Program-made: the position numbers and the translations under genes
NCBI GenBank assembly: GCA_904502215.1
Contig: CAJGDQ010000052.1
Span: 1 to 7,145 of the forward strand
DNA: 7,145 nucleotides
Origin: Clostridiaceae bacterium
GTDB taxonomy: Bacteria > Bacillota > Clostridia > Oscillospirales > Acutalibacteraceae
Direction of reading: 5' to 3'
Notes under the pieces: generated by a model
The model's database searches: none
Seen by the model: only the letters and a program-made list of their open reading frames with translations
What the model was told of the DNA's origin: nothing
Part shown: piece by piece, positions 1-6,057 of the stretch
How the letters are laid out: each line of letters opens with the position of its first letter
Numbering within the stretch: the stretch's first letter is position 1

Positions 1-1119
1 GGGGTGAGCAGCACAAGTAGTCTTATCTGCCTTGTTGAACTTAGCGGGATCCCAAGGATTGCCCTTCCAGTCAAGTGCATTTTCAGGAAGATTCTTATTA
101 AGACCTTCCCACCAAACTGTATTATCGTTAAGGTCTAAAGCCACGTTTGTAAAGATTGTGTTCTTCTTGGTGCTCTCGAGAGCATTGAAGTTAGAATGCT
201 CATTAGTTCCGGGAGCAACGCCGAAGAAACCGTTTTCGGGGTTGATAGCATAAAGTCTGCCGTCAGGACCTATCTTCATCCAGGAGATATCATCACCAAC
301 AGTCCAAATCTTATAGCCTTTCTTTCTTAAATACTCGGGCGGAATAAGCATTGCAAGGTTGGTCTTACCGCAAGCCGAGGGGAATGCAGCAGCGATATAC
401 TTAACCTCGCCCTCAGGATTCTGGAGTCCTAAGATAAGCATATGCTCAGCCATCCAGCCTTCTTTCCAACCCTGATAGGAAGCAATACGAAGAGCAAAAC
501 ACTTCTTACCTAAAAGAACGTTACCGCCGTAACCTGAGTTAACCGAGATAATGGTGTTATCCTCGGGGAAATGGCAAATATAACGGTTATCGGGGTCGAT
601 ATCGCAACGAGAATGCAAGCCTCTTACCCAGTCATTGCTGTCGCCTAAAACCTCAAGAACCTTAAGGCTTACTCTGGTCATAATAAGCATATTGAGAACA
701 ACATAAACAGAATCGGTTATCTCAATACCAATTTTAGCAAGAGGAGAGCCAATCGGACCCATAGAATAAGGGATAACATACATTGTTCTACCCTTATAGC
801 TGCCACGAGCTATTTTGTAAAGCTTTTCATACATTTCATCGGGGTCGCACCAGTTGTTAGTAGGACCTGCGTTCTCCTTTGTTTTAGCGCAGATAAAGGT
901 GCGGTCCTCAACACGTGCAACGTCATTAGGATTAGTCCTATGGAGATAGCATCCGGGAAGAACGTCCTGATTAAGCTTGGTTAATTCGCCGAGCTTAACA
1001 GCCTCTTCACGAAGGATTTCTCTTTGTTCATCGCTTCCATCAACCCAAACAACATTATCGGGAGTTAGAAGCTCTTTCATTTCTTCCAGCCATTTATTAA
1101 CTGTTACATTGGCAGTCAT
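1..1119 (-). CDS. pckG: Phosphoenolpyruvate carboxykinase, GTP-dependent (N-terminal 373 residues, cut by window edge)
   Basis: This enzyme interconverts oxaloacetate + GTP and phosphoenolpyruvate + GDP + CO2 in the cytosol; in anaerobes it often runs in the PEP-carboxylating direction. The frame is open from an ATG at 1119 to base 1, giving 373 residues of a family that is usually about 600 long, so roughly the last 230 are missing. Hallmarks seen: NPNDVARVEDR (63-73, with the PEP-contacting Arg69), SGYGGN (195-200), Lys206 and His226 as the expected Mn2+ ligands, the kinase-1a P-loop FPSACGKTNLAM (246-257, with the reactive Cys250 typical of the GTP class), VGDDISWMK (274-282, metal-binding Asp276/277) and PENGFFGVAPGT (294-305). 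Residue roles are transferred from vertebrate PEPCK by alignment in my head. The guanine-binding aromatic residues lie off the window. The start is fixed by AAAGGAG (1128-1134) 8 bases upstream. The gene has its own promoter and is separated by 100 bases from the ATPase gene. Confidence 0.97.
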   Translation of the reverse strand, partial: MTANVTVNKWLEEMKELLTPDNVVWVDGSDEQREILREEAVKLGELTKLNQDVLPGCYLHRTNPNDVARVEDRTFICAKTKENAGPTNNWCDPDEMYEKLYKIARGSYKGRTMYVIPYSMGPIGSPLAKIGIEITDSVYVVLNMLIMTRVSLKVLEVLGDSNDWVRGLHSRCDIDPDNRYICHFPEDNTIISVNSGYGGNVLLGKKCFALRIASYQGWKEGWMAEHMLILGLQNPEGEVKYIAAAFPSACGKTNLAMLIPPEYLRKKGYKIWTVGDDISWMKIGPDGRLYAINPENGFFGVAPGTNEHSNFNALESTKKNTIFTNVALDLNDNTVWWEGLNKNLPENALDWKGNPWDPAKFNKADKTTCAAHP

Positions 1120-1127
1120 TACAAATT

Positions 1128-1134
1128 CTCCTTT
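1128..1134 (-). promoter_or_regulatory. Ribosome binding site of pckG
   Basis: AAAGGAG on the minus strand, 8 bases before the ATG at 1119. It is a near-consensus Shine-Dalgarno site and supports the chosen start. Confidence 0.85.
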
Positions 1135-1158
1135 ATAAATACAATTTTTGCCTTATAG

Positions 1159-1187
1159 ATTATAACTTAAAATTGTTAAAAAATCAA
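1159..1187 (-). promoter_or_regulatory. Sigma-A-type promoter for pckG
   Basis: On the minus strand TTGATT (1187-1182) and a perfect TATAAT (1164-1159) are separated by exactly 17 bases. Transcription would start near 1152 and give a leader of about 30 bases holding only the ribosome binding site. This would let pckG be expressed independently of the ATPase gene upstream. I see no clear cre box or other named operator in the spacer. Confidence 0.7.
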
Positions 1188-1191
1188 CAAT
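1172..1191 (-). terminator. Weak AT-rich hairpin after the ATPase gene, overlapping the pckG promoter
   Basis: ATTGTTGA and TTAACAAT can pair (8 bp including one G-U) around a TTTT loop, and the stem is followed by a short T run. It sits 30 bases after the ATPase stop codon. The stem is almost entirely A-T and the T run is short, so as an intrinsic terminator it would be weak. Because it covers the -35 box and most of the spacer of the pckG promoter, it could instead be an operator-like palindrome or chance in AT-rich DNA. Confidence 0.25.
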
Positions 1192-1219
1192 ATTTTTATT
1201 ATTTGCAGAAAAATTTATT

Positions 1220-3829
1220 TTAATGCTTGTGTTTAATAAGTCCAAGCGCTTTTGAAAGTTCCATAACAACTACCGGAACTATAATTAAACCAAGTGCAAT
1301 AAGATAAAGTTCGAGGTTTAATCTAATCAAGCCGAAGGCAGTTGAAACAGGAGTGAATAAAACAAGCAAAGTTAGAACTATCGAAATTAAAGCCGATTGA
1401 TTTAACTTTTTATTGGTGAAAGGACCTATTTTAAAGAGCGATTTTTCGCTTCTCATATTAAATGATTGAACTATTTGCGAAAGGGATAAAATCATAAACG
1501 CCATTGTTTGACCGCCGTTTGCACCAAAAGCGTTTTCACCGATTTTAAAGCCGATAAGTGTTAAAATCGCAAACATTAGGCCCTGCAAGAATATACGGAT
1601 ACCAAGTCCGTGAGCAAAAATTCCTTCATTTTTAGGCTTGGGATTCTTTTCCATAACATCGCTTTCAACTGCTTCCATACCAAGAGCAATAGCAGGCAAG
1701 CTATCAGTTACAAGGTTTATCCATAAAAGTTGCATTGATAAAAGGGGTGTTTTATGCCATAAAAGCATAGCAACAAAAACGGTTATAACCTCGCCTATAT
1801 TTGTTCCAAGCAAGAAGCCAACAACCTTTTTGATATTGGCATAAATGCCTCTGCCCTCTCTAACCGCTTCAACAATTGTAGCAAAGTTATCATCGGTTAA
1901 GGTCATATCAGCGGCGCCCTTAGCAACATCGGTTCCGGTTATTCCCATAGCGCAGCCTATATCGGCAGCCTTTAAAGCAGGTGCATCGTTAACGCCATCA
2001 CCCGTCATCGAAACAACCTGACCTCTTCTTTGCCAAGCCTTAACTATTCTAATCTTATTCTCGGGTGAAACTCTTGCATAAACCGAAATATGCTGAACCT
2101 TCATATCAAGCTCCTCATCGGTCATATTATCAAGCTCGGCGCCGGTTATGGCAATATCACCCTCATTTAAAATACCAAGTTCTCTTGCAATTGCTGATGC
2201 CGTTACAATATGGTCTCCCGTTATCATAACAGCCTTAATACCTGCTTTTTTACAGGTTTCAACAGCCGCTTTGGCCTCGGGACGAGGCGGGTCTATCATA
2301 CCAAGAAGTCCCATAAAGGTTAAGCCGTTTTCTAGGTTTTCAGAGGTTAAATTATCGGGTATTTCATCAATAACCTTATAGCCAACAGCAAGAACTCTTA
2401 AAGCATCCTCACTCAAAGCGTTAACTATATTTCTTGCCTTTTCGGTATCACCTTTCAGGCATCTGGAAGCCATCATATCGAATGCGCCCTTAACGATAAC
2501 AACCTTTTTGCCATCGATATCGCATACAACCGACATAAGCTTTCTATCCGAATCAAAGGGTATTCCTGCAAGTCGTGGATATTTTGTTTGCAACTCATCC
2601 TTTGGCATACCGTTTTTATGAGCTGCCAAAACTATAGCGGTTTCGGTGGGGTCTCCGATATGCTGTTCTTTACCATCCGAGAAAACAACCGAGCCATCAG
2701 AACATAATGTTCCAAACATTAAAAGCTTTTTAATTTCTTCACTATTATTTTCAGTTATTCCCTCTATTTCCTTGCCCTCAAAATAAGCCTTTACCAAGGT
2801 CATTCTATTTTGGGTTAAGGTTCCCGTTTTATCAGAGCAAATAATCGAAGCAGAGCCTAAGGTTTCAACTGCGGGCAGTCTTCTTATAAGCGCTCCCCTT
2901 TTAACCATACGCTGAACACCGATAGATAAAACTATTGTAACAATAGCGGGAAGTCCCTCAGGAATTGCCGAAACAGCCAAAGAGATAGCCGTCATAAATA
3001 TTTCCATAGGTGGAATATCGTTTAAAATTCCAACAACAAATATAACTGCACAAGCGCCAAGGGCTACAAATCCCAATATCTTTCCGAGCTGTGCTAATTT
3101 TTGCTGAAGAGGTGTTTGGGTTTCGGTTTCGCTATCAAGAAGATTTGCAATCTTACCCATTTCGGTGTCCATACCTGTTGCGGTTACAACGGCAACGGCA
3201 GTGCCATAAGCCACCGAGCAACCCGAGAAAAGCATATTAACCCTATCTCCTAAGGGAGCATCCTCAGGAATTACTGCATTAGCATCCTTTTCGCTAGGCA
3301 CAGATTCGCCTGTTAAGGGGGATTCCTCGGATTTAAGACTAACGCTTTCTAAAATTCTCGCATCAGCAGGTATGAAATCCCCTGCCTCGAGTTTGATAAT
3401 ATCACCGGGCACTAATTCAGATGCATCAATTATCTTCTCTTCGCCATTTCTTATAACCCTTGCATGCGGAGCCGACATACTTTTTAGCGCATCCAAAGCT
3501 TTTTCGGCCTTGCTTTCCTGCATCATACCCATAACTGCATTGATAATAACAATGAGCAAAATAAGAGCAGGCTCAAAGAACTCCTTAGGATTAGCCTCAA
3601 TAACAGCAATAGCAAAAGAAATAACAGCAGCGATAATTAAAATAATTATCATTGCATCTTTAAACTGATCAAAAAACCTTTGGATATTGCTCTTTTTATT
3701 CTTTTCTTTCAAAACATTTTTGCCAAATTTCTCCTGGAGAGAGGCAACCTGCTCTGAAGAAAGACCTGTTTTTAGCGAAGTATTAAGCTCACTCAATACT
3801 TCTTTGTTTGATTTCGTATGATAAATCAT
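1220..3829 (-). CDS. P2A-type cation-transporting ATPase (SERCA/PMR1-like Ca2+/Mn2+ exporter)
   Basis: A membrane pump that uses ATP to expel divalent cations. The 869 residues match the usual length of bacterial P2A pumps. Order: N-terminal cytosolic segment; M1-M2 (about 59-102); actuator domain with TGES (173-176); M3-M4 (about 249-304) with the ion-binding IPEGLPA motif (Glu291); phosphorylation motif DKTGT (Asp333); nucleotide-binding domain with KGA (447-449); DPPRPE (513-518); TGD (537-539); TGDGVNDAP (609-617); M5 with NIGE (Asn677, Glu680); M6 with NLVTD (Asn705, Thr708, Asp709); M7-M10 to the end. The SERCA site-II ligands are all present. The M8 position of SERCA Glu908 appears to be Gln785, so site I is altered. 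The start at 3829 is preferred over the ATG at 3835, because AGGAGG directly abuts the latter. A Mn2+-riboswitch-like leader controls the gene, which points to Mn2+ as a physiological substrate or signal; Ca2+ transport alone is the alternative. Confidence 0.95.
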   Translation of the reverse strand: MIYHTKSNKEVLSELNTSLKTGLSSEQVASLQEKFGKNVLKEKNKKSNIQRFFDQFKDAMIIILIIAAVISFAIAVIEANPKEFFEPALILLIVIINAVMGMMQESKAEKALDALKSMSAPHARVIRNGEEKIIDASELVPGDIIKLEAGDFIPADARILESVSLKSEESPLTGESVPSEKDANAVIPEDAPLGDRVNMLFSGCSVAYGTAVAVVTATGMDTEMGKIANLLDSETETQTPLQQKLAQLGKILGFVALGACAVIFVVGILNDIPPMEIFMTAISLAVSAIPEGLPAIVTIVLSIGVQRMVKRGALIRRLPAVETLGSASIICSDKTGTLTQNRMTLVKAYFEGKEIEGITENNSEEIKKLLMFGTLCSDGSVVFSDGKEQHIGDPTETAIVLAAHKNGMPKDELQTKYPRLAGIPFDSDRKLMSVVCDIDGKKVVIVKGAFDMMASRCLKGDTEKARNIVNALSEDALRVLAVGYKVIDEIPDNLTSENLENGLTFMGLLGMIDPPRPEAKAAVETCKKAGIKAVMITGDHIVTASAIARELGILNEGDIAITGAELDNMTDEELDMKVQHISVYARVSPENKIRIVKAWQRRGQVVSMTGDGVNDAPALKAADIGCAMGITGTDVAKGAADMTLTDDNFATIVEAVREGRGIYANIKKVVGFLLGTNIGEVITVFVAMLLWHKTPLLSMQLLWINLVTDSLPAIALGMEAVESDVMEKNPKPKNEGIFAHGLGIRIFLQGLMFAILTLIGFKIGENAFGANGGQTMAFMILSLSQIVQSFNMRSEKSLFKIGPFTNKKLNQSALISIVLTLLVLFTPVSTAFGLIRLNLELYLIALGLIIVPVVVMELSKALGLIKHKH

Positions 3830-3835
3830 ACCCAT

Positions 3836-3841
3836 CCTCCT
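3836..3841 (-). promoter_or_regulatory. Ribosome binding site that decides the ATPase start
   Basis: AGGAGG on the minus strand is immediately followed by ATGGGTATG. The first ATG (3835) has no spacer at all; the second (3829) has 6 bases, which is workable. Initiation is therefore expected at 3829. Confidence 0.75.
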
Positions 3842-3852
3842 AAAATATAGTC

Positions 3853-3897
3853 AAAAACGGCAAGACATACCGCATTCGCTGATAAGTCTCGCCGTTT
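3853..3897 (-). terminator. Intrinsic terminator of the riboswitch expression platform
   Basis: AAACGGCGAGAC (3897-3886) pairs over 12 bp, with one G-U, to GTCTTGCCGTTT (3866-3855). A 19-base loop carries a small inner GC/GC hairpin, and the stem ends in a TTTTT run (3857-3853). It lies 24 bases before the ATPase start. Its left arm contains the junction and the first base of the P1 3' strand of the aptamer, so terminator and aptamer cannot form together. It would also stop read-through from the upstream operon, which has no other visible terminator. Confidence 0.85.
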
Positions 3898-3966
3898 GAT
3901 ATAATGCCAAGAATATATATTCCGAGATGATGACATTATCGCACAAAGTGCCGACTACTCCCTTAT
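3882..3966 (-). ncRNA. yybP-ykoY-class manganese riboswitch aptamer
   Basis: The minus strand carries the class layout in order. P1 5' strand ATAAG (3966-3962) is followed by GGAGTAG. P2 is GCAC-TTT-GTGC (3951-3941). The P3 5' strand ATAATG (3939-3934) leads into the L3 segment TCATCATCTC, comparable to TCGTCA in the Lactococcus yoaB aptamer. A palindromic distal stem GAATATATATTC (3922-3911) and a TTGG element follow, then the P3 3' strand CATTAT (3906-3901). Last come GCGAGA (3891 to 3887 region, compare GCAAGA in known members) and the P1 3' strand CTTAT (3886-3882). The short hairpin that follows P3 in some members is not evident. In this class Mn2+ bridges the two docked loops and stabilises P1; here that would block the overlapping terminator, giving an ON switch. 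The comparison is from memory, not from a covariance search. Confidence 0.85.
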
Positions 3967-3974
3967 TAATAATT

Positions 3975-4003
3975 AGTATACCACGAATGGCAAAATTATA
4001 CAA
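3975..4003 (-). promoter_or_regulatory. Promoter for the riboswitch-ATPase transcript
   Basis: TTGTAT (4003-3998) and TATACT (3980-3975) are 17 bases apart on the minus strand, with TG one base before the -10 box (extended -10). The predicted start near 3968 falls just before the aptamer P1 helix, as expected for a dedicated riboswitch leader. The -35 box overlaps the last codons and stop of the upstream kinase-like gene. A second TATAAT at 4000-3995 has only a TTGAGA 21 bases upstream, a poorer spacing. Confidence 0.7.
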
Positions 4004-4505
4004 GAAAATTTTTATATTCTTTCTCAATCAAAATGCATTCAACATTAGCTTGCTTTGAAAACTTAGAATAAAAAGCATTATCAATCAAGACATCCTCTAT
4101 CGTTAAATCATCTTCAATGCGTTTTTCAATAATATTAGCGTAATTTTTTATATCTTCAAAATGGTTTTTGATATAATCCTCGGTCATAACCAAGCAATAG
4201 CATTTGAGATTTTGAAGATACTTTTCTTCAAAATCATCACTAAAATTAAACGGAATGTAACAACCCTCAACTATTAAATTTTGCTCATTTTCAATAGCTG
4301 TTTTAATAATTTCTCTAACTATCGGCCAAAGATATGCGGTTAAATCCTCATCTTTACTTAGAGGAGTGAGGTCAGTATTGACGCTCCTTATCAAACCCAT
4401 CTTCAAATGGTCAATTGATAGATAAGGATATTTATGTTTTTCGAGAAGTTTTTGAGCAAAAGCGGTTTTGCCCGTATGCGATGCTCCTGTTATTAAAATA
4501 ATCAT
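3996..4505 (-). CDS. Small P-loop kinase-like protein, substrate unknown
   Basis: I recognise the fold class but not the function. The 169-residue protein opens directly with a beta strand and a Walker A loop GASHTGKT (7-14). SIDHLKMGLIR (30-40), in the position where small-molecule kinases often bind substrate or sense it, and a hydrophobic strand LIVEGCYIPF (77-86) that could carry the Walker B-like acidic residue (Glu80) follow. The C-terminal half is rich in charged helix (Glu, Asp, Lys, Asn). No signal peptide or membrane segment is seen. Length and layout fit the adenylate kinase-like/nucleoside or 2-phosphoglycerate kinase-like proteins; similar proteins are often labelled adenylate kinase, but the usual LID and AMP-binding motifs are not visible, so I do not adopt that name. 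It follows comM by 12 bases; its AAAGG site (4519-4515) overlaps the comM stop codon, implying co-translation. By eye its DNA is more AT-rich than comM. Confidence 0.8.
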   Translation of the reverse strand: MIILITGASHTGKTAFAQKLLEKHKYPYLSIDHLKMGLIRSVNTDLTPLSKDEDLTAYLWPIVREIIKTAIENEQNLIVEGCYIPFNFSDDFEEKYLQNLKCYCLVMTEDYIKNHFEDIKNYANIIEKRIEDDLTIEDVLIDNAFYSKFSKQANVECILIEKEYKNFLV

Positions 4506-4517
4506 TTCAATATACCT

Positions 4518-6041
4518 TTAACCCCAATATTTTCTATCAAGGCTTCTAAAGGATATTGCAGAGAAAATATGCTCTTTTTCAATAATCTCGCTACCCTTTA
4601 AATCAGCAACAGTTCTTGCAACCTTTAAAATTCTGTCATAAGCTCTCGCTGAAAGACCTAATCTATCAAAGGACATTGCGAGATATTTTGAAGCGTCTTC
4701 GGTTAAAATGCAGTATTTTTTAATAAGTGCAGAAGTCAACTGAGCGTTACAGGTGATATCAGTATCCTTATATCTCTCTTGCTGAATTTTGCGTGCTTTA
4801 TTTACCCTTGCCTTAATTTCAGCCGAGGTTTCCTCTTTTCCGTTAGAGCTGAGCGCCGCATATTCAACAGGTGGCACCTCAACCTGCAAGTCAATTCTAT
4901 CAAGCATTGGTCCTGAAATTCGGTTAAGATACTTTCTAACGGCATTTTGAGTGCATATACATTCTTTGCTTGGATGACCAAAAAATCCGCAAGGGCAAGG
5001 ATTCATAGCGGCAACAAGCATAATAGAGCTAGGATATGTAAGTGAACCCGAAACTCTTGAAATTGTAACCTTGCCATCCTCTAAAGGCTGACGCAAGGCT
5101 TCCATAACATCTCTATGAAACTCAGGCAACTCATCTAAAAACAAAACCCCGTTATGAGCTAAAGAAATCTCACCCGGTCTTGGAACTGCGCCACCGCCTG
5201 CAATACCAGCAGCCGATACAGTATGATGCGGAGAACGAAACGGACGAGCCGTTACAAAAGGATTTTTCTTATCCAAAATTCCTGCAATCGAATGAATTTT
5301 AGTGGTTTCTATCGACTCCTCAAAGGTCATATCAGGCAATATTCCGGGCAGGCGTTTTGCAAGCATACTTTTACCCGAGCCCGGAGGGCCTAGCATAAGC
5401 AAGTTATGGCCACCCGCCGCTGCAACCTCTAAAGCTTTTTTAGCCGCAATTTGACCTTTAACCTCACAAAAATCAGGAATAAAGGCAAGTTCTCGCACCT
5501 CATTTAAATGGCACTCGGCTTTTTCTATGAATTTTTCGCCGTTAATATGGTTGATAAGCTCCATAACACTTCTAACGGGATAAACCTCTATCCCCTCAAC
5601 CAAAGCCGCCTCCTCGGCATTATCATATGGAACAAAAATCTTTGAAATTCCGTTTTCCCTTGCAGTTATTGTCATTGCAAGAAGTCCCGTAACACTGCGA
5701 ACTGTTCCGTCAAGTGCTACCTCGCCCAAAACAACCGAGTTTTCGAGTTCGTTTTTCAACTGCCCCGAAGCTCTTAAAATTGCAATCAAAACAGGCAAAT
5801 CATAAACCGAGCCCTCTTTTTTACGGTTAGCGGGAGCAAGGTTTACGGTTATTCTTCCAACAGGAAATTTAAAACCGCAGTTTTTAATAGCAGCCCTTAC
5901 CCTATCTCTCGACTCTTTAACAGCAGTATCAGGAAGACCTACAATATCAAAAGAAGGAAGCCCTGTTGATACATCGGCCTCGATTTCAATCATATATGAA
6001 TCTATGCCGAAAATTCCGATACTTCTCAGTTTCGAAAACAT
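4518..6041 (-). CDS. comM: YifB/ComM family Mg-chelatase-like AAA+ ATPase
   Basis: ComM in transformable bacteria is a hexameric helicase that drives branch migration when incoming single-stranded DNA recombines with the chromosome; the family is also present in many species not known to be transformable. At 507 residues this is full length. Residues about 1-170 form the Lon-like (ChlI) domain, including SFDIVGLPDTAVKESRDRVR (30-49) and NLAPANRKKEGS (67-78). The AAA+ domain has Walker A GPPGSGKS (218-225), Walker B VLFLDEL (299-305), the family motif RPFRSPHHT (266-274), sensor-1 Asn347, and a Cys cluster CPCG...CIC (Cys349, 351, 361, 363) that could bind zinc. DRID (381-384) and LSARAYDRILKVART (463-477) mark the C-terminal Mg-chelatase domain. 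Start: AAGGAG (6056-6051) 9 bases upstream, overlapping the stop of the preceding gene. No competence gene is otherwise visible in the window. Confidence 0.95.
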   Translation of the reverse strand: MFSKLRSIGIFGIDSYMIEIEADVSTGLPSFDIVGLPDTAVKESRDRVRAAIKNCGFKFPVGRITVNLAPANRKKEGSVYDLPVLIAILRASGQLKNELENSVVLGEVALDGTVRSVTGLLAMTITARENGISKIFVPYDNAEEAALVEGIEVYPVRSVMELINHINGEKFIEKAECHLNEVRELAFIPDFCEVKGQIAAKKALEVAAAGGHNLLMLGPPGSGKSMLAKRLPGILPDMTFEESIETTKIHSIAGILDKKNPFVTARPFRSPHHTVSAAGIAGGGAVPRPGEISLAHNGVLFLDELPEFHRDVMEALRQPLEDGKVTISRVSGSLTYPSSIMLVAAMNPCPCGFFGHPSKECICTQNAVRKYLNRISGPMLDRIDLQVEVPPVEYAALSSNGKEETSAEIKARVNKARKIQQERYKDTDITCNAQLTSALIKKYCILTEDASKYLAMSFDRLGLSARAYDRILKVARTVADLKGSEIIEKEHIFSAISFRSLDRKYWG

Positions 6042-6050
6042 AGGCTTCCT

Positions 6051-6057
6051 CTCCTTA
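6051..6057 (-). promoter_or_regulatory. Stop codon of the dehydrogenase merged with the comM ribosome binding site
   Basis: TAAGGAG on the minus strand: the TAA ends the dehydrogenase and the AAGGAG is the Shine-Dalgarno site of comM, 9 bases before its ATG. The arrangement suits re-initiation by terminating ribosomes. Confidence 0.75.

Noticed and set aside
32..253. Plus-strand open frame of 73 codons
   Set aside because: It is antisense to well-conserved pckG codons, has no recognisable motif and lacks a ribosome binding site; a frame shadow.
1638..3668. Three plus-strand open frames (1638-1844, 2148-2381, 3372-3668)
   Set aside because: All lie antisense within the ATPase gene, whose motifs are continuous in the minus frame; composition is that of reversed membrane and domain codons.
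3911..3922. Perfect palindrome GAATATATATTC as a repressor operator
   Set aside because: It falls exactly where the distal P3 stem of the riboswitch aptamer should be and is better explained as that hairpin.
3841..3966. Other riboswitch classes (M-box Mg2+ sensor, T-box)
   Set aside because: No T-box specifier or UGGN antiterminator bulge and no M-box core were seen, while the GGAGTAG, TCATCA and GCGAGA elements fit yybP-ykoY.
3995..4000. TATAAT as the main -10 box of the ATPase promoter
   Set aside because: The hexamer is perfect, but the nearest -35-like sequence is 21 bases upstream; the TATACT box with a 17-base spacer and extended -10 fits better. It could be a secondary promoter.
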